46,212 bases of DNA from Pseudomonas viridiflava (GCF_900580675.1 NZ_UTBG01000116.1:1-46212), one strand, 5' to 3'. Numbered from the stretch's first letter, positions 1 through 7,474 are shown. The notes: generated by a model from the letters alone, not told the origin. Made by a program: numbers and translations.

Positions 1-6
1 GGTTTA

Positions 7-38
7 GCCGCGACGGGGCAGGGACGGCCCGTCGCGGC
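7..38. repeat. Perfect 11-bp inverted repeat (hairpin)
   Basis: GCCGCGACGGG at 7-17 is exactly complementary to CCCGTCGCGGC at 28-38 with a 10-base loop. There is no T tract on either side, so it is not a classical terminator by itself. It may be the end of the upstream transcription unit or a REP-like palindrome. Confidence 0.6.
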
Positions 39-103
39 GGCCCGCGGAGTAATGCCTGTTTTCGGGCACACCGAGCCGGAGGCGAGGTGCCGAGTGGTGG
101 GGC

Positions 104-136
104 AAGAGCCCTTTTGGTTACTTTTGGGGCTCTTTT
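104..136 (+). terminator. Possible rho-independent terminator of the gene left of the window
   Basis: AAGAGCCC (104-111) pairs with GGGCTCTT (127-134) across a 15-base T-rich loop and runs into TTTT. The stem is modest and the loop long, so this is tentative. The segment may also belong to the dispersed element that starts just after it. Confidence 0.35.
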
Positions 137-148
137 CCAAAAGTGACT

Positions 149-202
149 CGCCGTAAGGGCGAAACCCCAAGCCGCCGTTACCGCAGAAATGGATATACAC
201 CC
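149..202 (+). repeat. Dispersed intergenic element, copy 1
   Basis: This 54-base segment aligns without gaps to the reverse complement of 44497-44550; I count 42 of 54 identical positions, including the first 13 bases (CGCCGTAAGGGCG) and an ATGGATA core. In one frame both copies read RRKG, then NGY, a signature I recall from spurious small ORFs in Pseudomonas genomes. It begins with a small hairpin (TCGCC/GGCGA). It is best treated as a non-coding repeat. Confidence 0.6.
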
Positions 203-276
203 GATATAACCCAACCCACCCCACCCCACCCCAGGCCTTTTCGCCCAGCGGGCTGCCGCTCCCCCCCGTTTATCGT

Positions 277-282
277 TATACT
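277..282 (+). promoter_or_regulatory. Candidate -10 box of prfB
   Basis: TATACT lies 40 bases before the prfB ATG, giving a short leader of roughly 30 bases. The -35 region about 17 bases upstream (TGCCGC) is poor, so only the -10 is convincing. Confidence 0.4.
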
Positions 283-321
283 CGTCGGCTTTCAAAAGTT
301 CGCCAACGAGTGCTGCCCGCC

Positions 322-1417
322 ATGGAAATCAACCCGATCCTTAACACCATCAAGGACCTGTCCGAGCGCTCCGAAACTATTCGGGGGTATCTTTGACTAC
401 GATCAAAAGCATGAGCGTCTGACCGAAGTCAATCGCGAGCTTGAAGATCCGGCTGTCTGGAACAAACCCGAATACGCCCAGGAGTTGGGCCGCGAGCGCT
501 CTGCGCTGGCACAGATCGTCGACACCCTCGACGAACTGAACACCGGCCTGGGCGACTGCCGTGACCTGCTGGACATGGCCGTCGAAGAAAACGACGAAGG
601 CGCAGTGGGCGATGTCGTCGCCGAGCTGGCCCGTCTCGAGGAAAACCTCGCCAAGCTCGAATTCCGCCGCATGTTCAGCCACGAAATGGACCCGAACAAC
701 GCCTACCTGGACATCCAGGCCGGCTCCGGCGGCACCGAAGCCCAGGACTGGGCCAACATCCTGCTGCGCATGTACCTGCGCTGGGCCGACAAACGCGGTT
801 TCGACGCGACCATCATGGAGCTGTCGGCCGGTGAAGTCGCCGGTATCAAAGGCGCGACCGTGCACATCAAGGGCGAATACGCCTTTGGCTGGCTGCGTAC
901 CGAAATCGGCGTGCACCGCCTGGTGCGCAAAGGCCCGTTCGACTCCGGCAACCGTCGCCACACCTCGTTCTCCGCGGTGTTCGTCTCGCCGGAGATCGAC
1001 GACAAAGTCGAAATCGAGATCAACCCGGCCGACCTGCGCATCGATACCTACCGCTCCTCCGGTGCCGGTGGTCAGCACGTAAACACCACTGACTCGGCCG
1101 TACGTATCACCCACGTACCGACCAACACCGTGGTCAGCTGCCAGAACGAACGTTCCCAGCACGCGAACAAGGACACCGCCATGAAAATGCTGCGGGCCAA
1201 GTTGTACGAGCAGGAAATGCAGAAGCGTAATGCCGCTTCACAGGCGCTGGAAGACACCAAGTCGGATATCGGCTGGGGTCACCAGATCCGTTCGTATGTG
1301 CTTGATGCGTCGCGGATCAAGGATCTGCGCACTAACATCGAACGCAGCGATTGCGACAAGGTGCTCGACGGTGATATCGACGAATACCTGGAAGCCAGCC
1401 TGAAATCCGGCCTGTAA
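322..1417 (+). CDS. prfB: Peptide chain release factor 2, with programmed +1 frameshift
   Basis: RF2 recognises UGA and UAA stop codons and triggers release of the finished protein from the ribosome. Translation starts at ATG 322 and runs 24 codons to an in-frame TGA at 394-396. The context is CGG GGG TAT CTT TGA C, the classical autoregulatory slippery site with an internal Shine-Dalgarno-like GGGGG. A +1 slip on CTT resumes at GAC 395 and continues to TAA 1417, giving 364 residues, normal for RF2. The catalytic GGQ is at residues 249-251 (1067-1075) in [15 protein letters not shown]. The codon-recognition tripeptide, SPF in E. coli, reads GPF at residues 204-206. lysS follows after 63 bases, as in many gammaproteobacteria. 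Low RF2 favours frameshifting, so the protein regulates itself. Annotations starting at 143 should be rejected. Confidence 0.97.
381..397 (+). promoter_or_regulatory. RF2 programmed +1 frameshift site
   Basis: The string GGGGG-TAT-CTT-TGA-C contains the three known elements: an SD-like stimulator just upstream, a slippery CTT codon, and a poorly terminating TGA followed by C. Reading moves from the frame of 322 to the frame of 395. Confidence 0.95.
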
Positions 1418-1432
1418 AAAGACTCTAGGCGA

Positions 1433-1452
1433 TCCCCGGCCTACGCCGGGGA
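1433..1452 (+). other. Intercistronic hairpin between prfB and lysS
   Basis: TCCCCGGC (1433-1440) pairs perfectly with GCCGGGGA (1445-1452) across a 4-base loop. No T tract follows, so it is more likely an mRNA stability or attenuation element in a prfB-lysS transcript than a full terminator. Confidence 0.5.
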
Positions 1453-1480
1453 CAACGAACCTGATGGAAAATTTAAAGAC

Positions 1481-2983
1481 ATGAGCGACCAACAACTCGA
1501 CCCGCAAGCCCTGCAACAGGAAGAAAACTCCCTGATCGCCCTGCGCAAGGAAAAGCTGGCTGCCGAGCGCGCCAAGGGCAATGCTTTCCCGAACGACTTC
1601 CGCCGCGAAAACTACTGCGATGCCTTGCAGAAACAGTACGCGGACAAGACCAAGGAAGAGCTGGCAGAGGCTGCAATCCCGGTCAAGGTGGCAGGTCGCA
1701 TCATGCTCAACCGTGGCTCGTTCATGGTCATCCAGGACATGACCGGTCGCATCCAGGTTTACGTCAACCGCAAAACCCTGCCGGAAGAAACCCTGGCCTC
1801 GGTGAAAACCTGGGACATGGGCGACATCATTGCCGCTGAAGGTACCCTGGCCCGTTCCGGCAAGGGCGACCTGTACGTTGAAATGACCAACGTGCGCCTG
1901 CTGACCAAGTCGCTGCGCCCGCTGCCGGACAAGCACCACGGCCTGACCGACACCGAACAGCGCTACCGCCAGCGCTACGTTGACCTGATCGTCAACGAAG
2001 ACGTGCGCCAGACCTTCCGTGTGCGTTCGCAAGTCATCGCGCACATCCGCAGCTTCCTGATGGCGCGTGATTTCCTGGAAGTCGAAACCCCGATGCTGCA
2101 AACCATCCCTGGTGGTGCCGCAGCCAAGCCGTTCGAAACCCACCACAACGCGCTGGACCTGGAAATGTTCCTGCGTATCGCGCCTGAGCTGTACCTCAAG
2201 CGCCTGGTGGTCGGTGGTTTTGAAAAGGTCTTCGAGATCAACCGCAACTTCCGTAACGAAGGCGTCTCGACCCGTCACAACCCTGAATTCACCATGTTGG
2301 AGTTCTACCAGGCTTACGCCGACTACGAAGACAACATGGACCTGACCGAAGAACTGTTCCGCGAGCTGGCGCAACTGGTCCTGGGCAGCACCGACGTGCC
2401 GTACGGCGACAAGGTGTTCCACTTCGGCGAGCCGTTCGTGCGTTTGTCGGTGTTCGACTCGATCCTCAAGTACAACCCTGAGCTGACCGCTGACGACCTG
2501 AACGACATCGACAAGGCCCGCGCCATTGCCAAGAAAGCCGGCGCCAAGGTGCTGGGCTTCGAAGGCCTGGGCAAACTGCAGGTGATGATTTTCGAAGAGC
2601 TGGTCGAGCACAAGCTGGAACAGCCGCACTTCATTACCCAGTACCCGTTCGAAGTGTCGCCGCTGGCGCGTCGCAACGACGACAACCCGAACGTCACCGA
2701 CCGTTTCGAGCTGTTCATCGGCGGCCGCGAAATCGCCAACGCCTACTCCGAGCTTAACGACGCGGAAGACCAGGCCGAGCGCTTCATGGCCCAGGTGGCC
2801 GACAAGGACGCCGGCGACGACGAAGCCATGCACTACGACGCCGACTTCGTGCGTGCCCTGGAATACGGCATGCCGCCGACGGCCGGTGAAGGCATCGGCA
2901 TCGACCGGTTGGTGATGCTGCTGACCAACTCGCCGTCGATCCGCGATGTGATCTTGTTCCCGCACATGCGGCCACAAGCGTAA
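1481..2983 (+). CDS. lysS: Lysyl-tRNA synthetase, class II
   Basis: This enzyme charges tRNA-Lys with lysine in the cytoplasm. The 500-residue product has the usual length and layout. An N-terminal OB-fold anticodon-binding domain occupies about residues 60-150 ([20 protein letters not shown]). The class II catalytic core contains motif 2 ([20 protein letters not shown]) and motif 3 ([20 protein letters not shown]). The ATG at 1481 follows a weak GATGGAAAA ribosome site. It lies just downstream of prfB in the same orientation and is closed by a strong terminator at 2999-3026, so prfB-lysS is probably one operon. Confidence 0.97.
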   Translation: MSDQQLDPQALQQEENSLIALRKEKLAAERAKGNAFPNDFRRENYCDALQKQYADKTKEELAEAAIPVKVAGRIMLNRGSFMVIQDMTGRIQVYVNRKTLPEETLASVKTWDMGDIIAAEGTLARSGKGDLYVEMTNVRLLTKSLRPLPDKHHGLTDTEQRYRQRYVDLIVNEDVRQTFRVRSQVIAHIRSFLMARDFLEVETPMLQTIPGGAAAKPFETHHNALDLEMFLRIAPELYLKRLVVGGFEKVFEINRNFRNEGVSTRHNPEFTMLEFYQAYADYEDNMDLTEELFRELAQLVLGSTDVPYGDKVFHFGEPFVRLSVFDSILKYNPELTADDLNDIDKARAIAKKAGAKVLGFEGLGKLQVMIFEELVEHKLEQPHFITQYPFEVSPLARRNDDNPNVTDRFELFIGGREIANAYSELNDAEDQAERFMAQVADKDAGDDEAMHYDADFVRALEYGMPPTAGEGIGIDRLVMLLTNSPSIRDVILFPHMRPQA

Positions 2984-2998
2984 ACGTAGCGAAATCCG

Positions 2999-3026
2999 AA
3001 GCCGCCTTTTATAAGGCGGCTTTTTT
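2999..3026 (+). terminator. Rho-independent terminator after lysS
   Basis: AAGCCGCCTT (2999-3008) and AAGGCGGCTT (3013-3022) form a perfect 10-bp stem with a 4-base loop, followed by TTTT. Confidence 0.9.
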
Positions 3027-3089
3027 ATGGGGCGTCTTTAAGCGTCAAGCAAACAGCGCCAGGTTTTGATCTATTCAAGGATGTGTGTC

Positions 3090-3806
3090 GTGAACCGCGT
3101 AACCGCTCAAGAAGGCGCCGCCGGCATTGCCGCTGCCGTGGCTGAAAGCGTCCAGTACCAGGGCCGTAAGGCCAGCCGTCGGGGCAGCGAGCAGCGCAGG
3201 CAAGACATCCTCGATGCGGCCATGCGCATTGTGGTGCGCGACGGCGTGCGGGCCGTGCGCCACCGGGCGGTGGCGGCGGAGGCGGGCGTGCCGTTGTCGG
3301 CCACTACTTACTACTTCAAGGATATCGATGACCTGCTCACCGATACCTTCGCCCAATACGTGGAGCGCAGCGCTGCGTTCATGGGCAAGCTGTGGGTGCG
3401 CAACGAAGGCCTGCTGCGCGAGATGGTCGCCTATGGCGACGGCAGCGCCGCATCGCGCTCGCAACTGGCCGACGATATTGCGCGGCTGACCGCCGATTAT
3501 GTTCAGCGCCAATTGAGCAACCGTCGTGAATACCTGATGGCCGAGCAGGCCTTTCGCCAGGAAGCCCTGCTCAACCCGCGCCTGGCTGAGTTGGTGCGCT
3601 CGCACCAGCAAATTTTGTTGCAGGGTACGGGGCAGTTTTTCCAGGTATTGGGCTCTCGCGAGCCGCAACAGGATGCCAAAGTGTTGACGGCGATAATCGG
3701 TCGGATGGAATATCAGGGCCTGCTGGGCGGTGCAGAGCCGCTGACCAGCGATGAGATGCTTGAGATTCTCAAGCGTTACATGCATTTGGTGTTGGCCTCG
3801 GTCTGA
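3090..3806 (+). CDS. TetR-family transcriptional regulator
   Basis: A 238-residue repressor-like protein. The N-terminal DNA-binding domain, about residues 30-80, has the TetR pattern: RRQDILDAAMRIVVRDGVRA, then a helix-turn-helix ending in PLSATTYYFKDIDDLL. The C-terminal ligand-binding part has no recognised specificity. I chose GTG 3090 because AAGGA at 3077-3081 lies 8 bases upstream; ATG 3081 would overlap that site. The next gene, a lipoprotein, begins 17 bases after the stop, so the regulator probably shares its transcript and may control the lipoprotein/QEGLA genes; that is inference. The effector is unknown. Confidence 0.88.
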   Translation: MNRVTAQEGAAGIAAAVAESVQYQGRKASRRGSEQRRQDILDAAMRIVVRDGVRAVRHRAVAAEAGVPLSATTYYFKDIDDLLTDTFAQYVERSAAFMGKLWVRNEGLLREMVAYGDGSAASRSQLADDIARLTADYVQRQLSNRREYLMAEQAFRQEALLNPRLAELVRSHQQILLQGTGQFFQVLGSREPQQDAKVLTAIIGRMEYQGLLGGAEPLTSDEMLEILKRYMHLVLASV

Positions 3807-3822
3807 CACCGGGGGATGTCCA

Positions 3823-4371
3823 ATGAAAACCTGGCGTGTGGCGGTCATCGCCCTGTCATTCCTGCTGTTGAGCGGCTGCCTGGTGACCTTCAGGGACCCG
3901 CTGCCGGCCCGCGAAGCTGCACCGCAGGAGTTGCTCGGGCAATGGGCCAGCAAGAATGCCTGGGGTGAACCGCTCAATTTGCAGATCACCCGCGCGGGCG
4001 ACCACCAGTACAAAGCCGTAAGCTACCCTACGGCCAAGCCGGGCCGGCGTGATGAGTACCTGTTCACGGTCTCGCGCCATGGCAGCCGCTGGTACCTGTC
4101 GGCGCCGTTGCCGGCCAAGCTGGGCGGGCATTTCATACTGGCGGGATTTGAATTCGATGAAAAGCATGAATTGGTGGTCTACAACCTCGACCTTGAGCAG
4201 ATCCATCAAGCCATAGGCCAAAAAGCCCTGCACGGCAGCACGGTGGAAACCATCGAAGGCGCCGGGGTGCTGGTGGATAGCCCGATGGAGCAGGTATTTG
4301 CCTACCTGGATGACCCGGCCAACGCCGATGTGTTCGTTGAAGCCGTGCGCTACCAGCGCGCGGGCAAATAA
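3823..4371 (+). CDS. Predicted lipoprotein of unknown function
   Basis: A 182-residue protein with a clear lipoprotein signal peptide: MKTWR, a hydrophobic stretch, then the lipobox LLSGC with the lipidated cysteine at residue 19. The mature part (LGQWASKNAWGEPLNLQITR and a later YLFTVSRHGSRWYLSAPL) looks like a compact beta-rich domain, but I do not recognise a family of known function. It starts 17 bases after the TetR stop, with GGGGGA as ribosome site, and ends 21 bases before the QEGLA gene, so the three genes look like an operon. P. aeruginosa appears to have the same order from memory. Confidence 0.82.
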   Translation: MKTWRVAVIALSFLLLSGCLVTFRDPLPAREAAPQELLGQWASKNAWGEPLNLQITRAGDHQYKAVSYPTAKPGRRDEYLFTVSRHGSRWYLSAPLPAKLGGHFILAGFEFDEKHELVVYNLDLEQIHQAIGQKALHGSTVETIEGAGVLVDSPMEQVFAYLDDPANADVFVEAVRYQRAGK

Positions 4372-4392
4372 CGTTTAAAGAGGAAGCACCGG

Positions 4393-5670
4393 GTGGACGA
4401 TTACCAGCAGACGATACGCACCTTGTCTGATCGCATTGTGCTGGCGCAAACACCGATTCGCGTCCTCGACGCCGTGAAGTGGGACGAGAACATTCGCCAG
4501 GGATTCCTCAAGGGCAAGGGCAAGGAAATGCCCGCCATCGACCGCGACTACTACCTCAACCGGCCGCTGTCGTTCGACTCCAGCGCGGTGAAGCTGGAAT
4601 TCCAGAACATCGAGCGTGACATCACGCGCCGCCTCGGTCAGTTCAGCCCGGTGGGGCAGATCATGCGCCGCATGTGCCGCGAATACCGCATGGTGGTGCG
4701 CATGCTCGAAGCGCGCGGCACCGAGGACTTCGGCCTGATCTCCCAGGAACTCTACGGCGCCGCCTCCGATGCGTTTCATGCCGGCGACCCGACCCTGGCT
4801 GACCTGGGCATGATGATGTCCGACTACCTGAACCAAATCGACGGCCGTGGCGACCTCAAGGACGAAGCCAAGACACTTACCGCCAAGGACGCCGTGGCCC
4901 TGCTGCAAACCCGCCTGAACAAGGTATTTGGCGAGGCCGAGGAAACCATCCGCGTGTTCGAGTCCGACGGTATCGTCGCCGACGCCGCGGCGGGCGCCGA
5001 CTACATCAAGATCCGCGCCGACGCGATGTTCAACGACCGCGATGTGCGCGCGCTGGAAGTCCACGAGGGCCTGGTGCATGTCGGCACCACGCTCAATGGC
5101 CAGAACCAACCCATCTGCACCTTCCTGTCCAAGGGCCCGCCGTCGTCCACCGTGACCCAGGAAGGCCTGGCGATCCTGATGGAGATCATCACTTTTGCTT
5201 CCTACCCCAGCCGCCTGCGCAAGCTGACCAACCGCACTCGCGCCATCCATATGGTGGAGGAGGGCGCCGACTTCCTGCAGGTGTTCGAGTTCTTCCGCGA
5301 ACAAGGCTTTGAAGTGGCAGAAAGCTACGGCAATGCCAGCCGGGTATTCCGTGGCTCGACGCCGACCGGTCTGCCCTTTACCAAGGACCTGTCCTACCTC
5401 AAGGGCTTTATCATGGTCTACAACTACATTCAGTTGGCCGTGCGCAAAGGCAAGCTGGAACAAGTGCCGCTGCTGTTCTGCGGCAAGACCACCCTGGAAG
5501 ACATGCGCACCCTGCGCCAACTGGTCGACGAAGGCCTGGTGGTGCCGCCCAAGTACCTGCCCGAGCAGTTCCGCGACATGAACGCGCTGGCGGCCTGGAT
5601 GTGTTTCTCCAACTTCCTCAACCATTTGAGCCTGGACCGGATCGAGGCGGATTACTCGAATATCCTGTAG
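4393..5670 (+). CDS. DUF1704 / QEGLA-motif putative zinc metallopeptidase
   Basis: A 425-residue protein starting at GTG 4393, preceded by AGAGGAAG. It belongs to the family named flavohemoglobin expression-modulating QEGLA motif protein (DUF1704). The sequence shows HEGLVH at residues 224-229, fitting the zinc-binding HExxxH pattern, and QEGLA at 256-260, whose Glu257 is the likely third metal ligand. The eukaryotic members of this family (MATCAP/KIAA0895L) are tyrosine carboxypeptidases acting on tubulin, so a metallo-carboxypeptidase activity is likely; the bacterial substrate is unknown. There is no signal peptide, which suggests a cytoplasmic protein. It is the last gene of the TetR-lipoprotein-QEGLA group, and a REPIN follows the stop. 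Confidence 0.85.
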   Translation: MDDYQQTIRTLSDRIVLAQTPIRVLDAVKWDENIRQGFLKGKGKEMPAIDRDYYLNRPLSFDSSAVKLEFQNIERDITRRLGQFSPVGQIMRRMCREYRMVVRMLEARGTEDFGLISQELYGAASDAFHAGDPTLADLGMMMSDYLNQIDGRGDLKDEAKTLTAKDAVALLQTRLNKVFGEAEETIRVFESDGIVADAAAGADYIKIRADAMFNDRDVRALEVHEGLVHVGTTLNGQNQPICTFLSKGPPSSTVTQEGLAILMEIITFASYPSRLRKLTNRTRAIHMVEEGADFLQVFEFFREQGFEVAESYGNASRVFRGSTPTGLPFTKDLSYLKGFIMVYNYIQLAVRKGKLEQVPLLFCGKTTLEDMRTLRQLVDEGLVVPPKYLPEQFRDMNALAAWMCFSNFLNHLSLDRIEADYSNIL

Positions 5671-5681
5671 GGACCGGTTCA

Positions 5682-5776
5682 AAATGTGGGAGCGGGCTTG
5701 CTCGCGAAAGCGGTATATCAGACACGTATGTGTCAACTGAAACACTGTATTCGCAGGCAAGCCAGCTCCCACATTT
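5682..5776. repeat. REPIN (paired REP palindromes), hybrid type
   Basis: Two inverted REP ends flank a roughly 40-base spacer. The left end reads AAATGTGGGAGCGGGCTTGC then TCGCGAAAGC; the right end is the reverse complement of a TGTGGGAGCTGGCTTGCCTG type. The two halves therefore belong to different REP flavours. It lies between the QEGLA gene and the hydrolase. Confidence 0.9.
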
Positions 5777-5824
5777 GATCTCACGGGCTTTAGAACTTCT
5801 CAATCATCAGCGAGGCTTCAACGG

Positions 5825-6730
5825 ATGAGAATCCTCGGCATTCTTTGCCTGCTACTCACATTGAATGGCTGCAGTTCGCTGCTGTTCTACCCCGAGCCCG
5901 GCCTGCCGTTCACGCCGGAAAAAGCCCACCTCGCCTACCGCGACGTCACGCTCACCACCGCCGACGGCGTCAAACTGCACGCCTGGTGGCTGCCGGCCAA
6001 ACCGGGCGTGCCGCTCAAGGGCACGGTGCTGCACCTGCATGGCAATGGCGGCAACCTGGCCTGGCACCTCGGTGGCAGTTGGTGGTTGCCGGAGCAGGGC
6101 TATCAAGTGCTGCTGCTCGACTATCGCGGTTATGGCTTGTCGCAAGGCAAGCCGTCGTTGCCGGCGATTTATCAGGACGTGGACGCGGCGTTCAGTTGGC
6201 TCGACAAGGCCCCTGAAACCCAGGGCCAGCCGCTGATCGTCCTTGGCCAGAGCCTCGGCGGTGCGCTGGCGGTGCATTACCTGGCAGACCACCCGCAGCG
6301 ACAATCCCAACTCAAGGCGCTGGTGCTGGACGGCGTGCCCGCGAGTTATCGTGATGTAGGACAATTCGCGCTGAGCACCTCGTGGTTAACATGGCCGTTT
6401 CAGGTGCCGTTGTCCTGGCTGGTGCCGGACGCCGACAGCGCGATCAAAGCCATGCCGCAACTGACTGGTGTGCCCAAGCTGCTGTTCCACAGCCTGGATG
6501 ATCCGATTGTGCCGGTGGCCAACGGCATCCGGCTGTACCAGGCGGCGCCGCCTCCGCGGGTGTTGCAGCTGACCCGCGGCGGGCACGTGCAGACCTTTGC
6601 CGACAAGACCTGGCAAACCGTGATGCTGCGTTATCTGGATGACCCGCAGCACTTCAACGGCCTGCGGCGCCTGGGCGAAATTCCGAACTATCCGATTCCT
6701 AAAGTTGATTCATCAGAGAGCCCGCAATGA
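5825..6730 (+). CDS. Lipoprotein alpha/beta hydrolase
   Basis: A 301-residue serine hydrolase. The signal peptide ends in a lipobox-like LTLNGC with Cys16 followed by SS, which favours outer-membrane anchoring. The alpha/beta-hydrolase core shows HLHGNGGN (about residues 70-77, oxyanion region), LLLDYRGYGLSQG, the nucleophile elbow GQSLGG with Ser143, an acid at Asp225/226 in HSLDDPIVP, and His254 in RGGHVQTF. The substrate cannot be predicted; related proteins are esterases or peptidase-like hydrolases. The stop overlaps the next start as ATGA, so the two genes are translationally coupled. Confidence 0.88.
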   Translation: MRILGILCLLLTLNGCSSLLFYPEPGLPFTPEKAHLAYRDVTLTTADGVKLHAWWLPAKPGVPLKGTVLHLHGNGGNLAWHLGGSWWLPEQGYQVLLLDYRGYGLSQGKPSLPAIYQDVDAAFSWLDKAPETQGQPLIVLGQSLGGALAVHYLADHPQRQSQLKALVLDGVPASYRDVGQFALSTSWLTWPFQVPLSWLVPDADSAIKAMPQLTGVPKLLFHSLDDPIVPVANGIRLYQAAPPPRVLQLTRGGHVQTFADKTWQTVMLRYLDDPQHFNGLRRLGEIPNYPIPKVDSSESPQ

Positions 6731-7053
6731 GCGAAGAACGCAACATGATCCCGCTGATACTCACCGGCATCGGCACCATCATCGGAACCGTCGGTTGCCT
6801 CTGGTTCTACGGCTACCTGCACTTCGCCAAACCCGAAGACGCCCTGCTGCTCAGCGATTTCACGATGATCAAGACCGTGCCCGGCGAGGACTACAAAATC
6901 TCCCTGACCCCCGCCGCTCAAGTCGCGCAATGCGTCGATGGTGTGCTGGTGATGTTTGATACCGAGCAGAAAGGCCTGAGCGGTGTGCTGGTGAACAACA
7001 AGAAGCAGGCCGTGCGTTGCATGGGCCAGGAGACGCCGCAGCTGGAGCAATAA
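6727..7053 (+). CDS. Small single-pass membrane protein, unknown function
   Basis: A 108-residue protein whose ATG overlaps the hydrolase stop (ATGA). Residues 7-28 (MIPLILTGIGTIIGTVGCLW) form one hydrophobic segment, so the rest (a small domain with VAQCVDGVLVMF and two further cysteines) is probably exposed on one side of the inner membrane. I recognise no family. Coupling to the lipoprotein hydrolase suggests joint function, by inference only. Confidence 0.75.
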   Translation: MSEERNMIPLILTGIGTIIGTVGCLWFYGYLHFAKPEDALLLSDFTMIKTVPGEDYKISLTPAAQVAQCVDGVLVMFDTEQKGLSGVLVNNKKQAVRCMGQETPQLEQ

Positions 7054-7084
7054 CCTTCGCGCCGGAAATATCTGGAACCGTATC

Positions 7085-7136
7085 GCGTAAGAAGCCACTG
7101 ATTGGGGTGTCAGTGTTGCTGACGACCAACTTACGC
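7085..7136 (+). other. Nested inverted repeats before the small Met-rich gene
   Basis: GCGTAAG (7085-7091) is complementary to CTTACGC (7130-7136), and GTCAG (7109-7113) to CTGAC (7119-7123) lies inside. Together they could fold the leader of the gene at 7160 into a long arm with an internal hairpin. Confidence 0.45.
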
Positions 7137-7159
7137 AGCGCGAATCTGGGAGTTTAAAA

Positions 7160-7426
7160 ATGATACCTGGTATGGAAGGCTTGATGGGGCTTGCTTCTGC
7201 GGCCACCAAGATGATGGAAATGATGAAGGGCGCGGAAAGCCTGGATCAGAAAGGCGGTGGCAAGGAGGGCGCGAAAGGCGGTGGCGGCGCCGAGCAAGGC
7301 GGCATGGACCCGATGAAAATGCTGGAAATGATGCTGAGCGCTGCGGACAACAAAGGTGGCGCTCAAGACCTGGCATCCAGGCTGCCGAAGGATGACAACA
7401 GCAAAATCGAAACCAACGCCGTGTGA
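7160..7426 (+). CDS. Small methionine- and glycine-rich protein, unknown
   Basis: An 88-residue protein starting at ATG 7160 after a TGGGAG ribosome site. The N-terminal part is a methionine-rich amphipathic stretch (MEGLMGLASAATKMMEMMKG), followed by a glycine/lysine linker (GGGKEGAKGGGG), a second Met-rich helix (MDPMKMLEMMLSAA) and a polar tail. I know no family. The repeated MM pattern suggests helices that pack on membrane or on each other, but metal binding cannot be excluded. It has its own structured leader and a strong terminator, so it is probably a single-gene unit. Confidence 0.75.
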   Translation: MIPGMEGLMGLASAATKMMEMMKGAESLDQKGGGKEGAKGGGGAEQGGMDPMKMLEMMLSAADNKGGAQDLASRLPKDDNSKIETNAV

Positions 7427-7430
7427 TAAA

Positions 7431-7457
7431 AAAAACCCACCGTCAGGTGGGTTTTTT
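7431..7457. terminator. Bidirectional rho-independent terminator
   Basis: CCCACC (7436-7441) pairs with GGTGGG (7446-7451) across GTCA; an A run on the left and six Ts on the right extend the stem. It serves both the plus-strand gene ending at 7426 and the convergent lptF ending at 7475. Confidence 0.92.
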
Positions 7458-7474
7458 CATGTCGCTGCAATCAA

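Larger units (their letters stand above)
1..321. other. Intergenic region upstream of prfB, rich in hairpins
   Basis: No convincing gene is seen. An open frame runs into prfB from 143, but it begins inside a dispersed repeat and lacks a ribosome site. The stretch holds a perfect 11-bp inverted repeat (7-17 with 28-38, 10-base loop), and an 8-bp stem (104-111 with 127-134) followed by a short T tract that could terminate an upstream plus-strand gene. It also holds a copy of a dispersed element (149-202), a C-rich tract with repeated CCCCA units (about 210-234) and a likely prfB promoter near 277-282. The gene to the left is outside the window. Confidence 0.7.

Noticed and set aside
143..321. 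N-terminal extension of prfB from an ATG at 143
   Set aside because: It begins in a dispersed repeat, has no ribosome site, and would bypass the conserved 24-codon leader and frameshift at 394.
1238..2977. 579-codon open frame on the minus strand over lysS
   Set aside because: It is the antisense shadow of lysS. Its composition (long runs of H, Q, V, G) is typical of antisense frames in GC-rich genes, with no domain and no ribosome site.
5682..5776. CRISPR-like repeats
   Set aside because: The repeats are inverted REP pairs scattered singly; there is no array of regularly spaced direct repeats and no cas gene.
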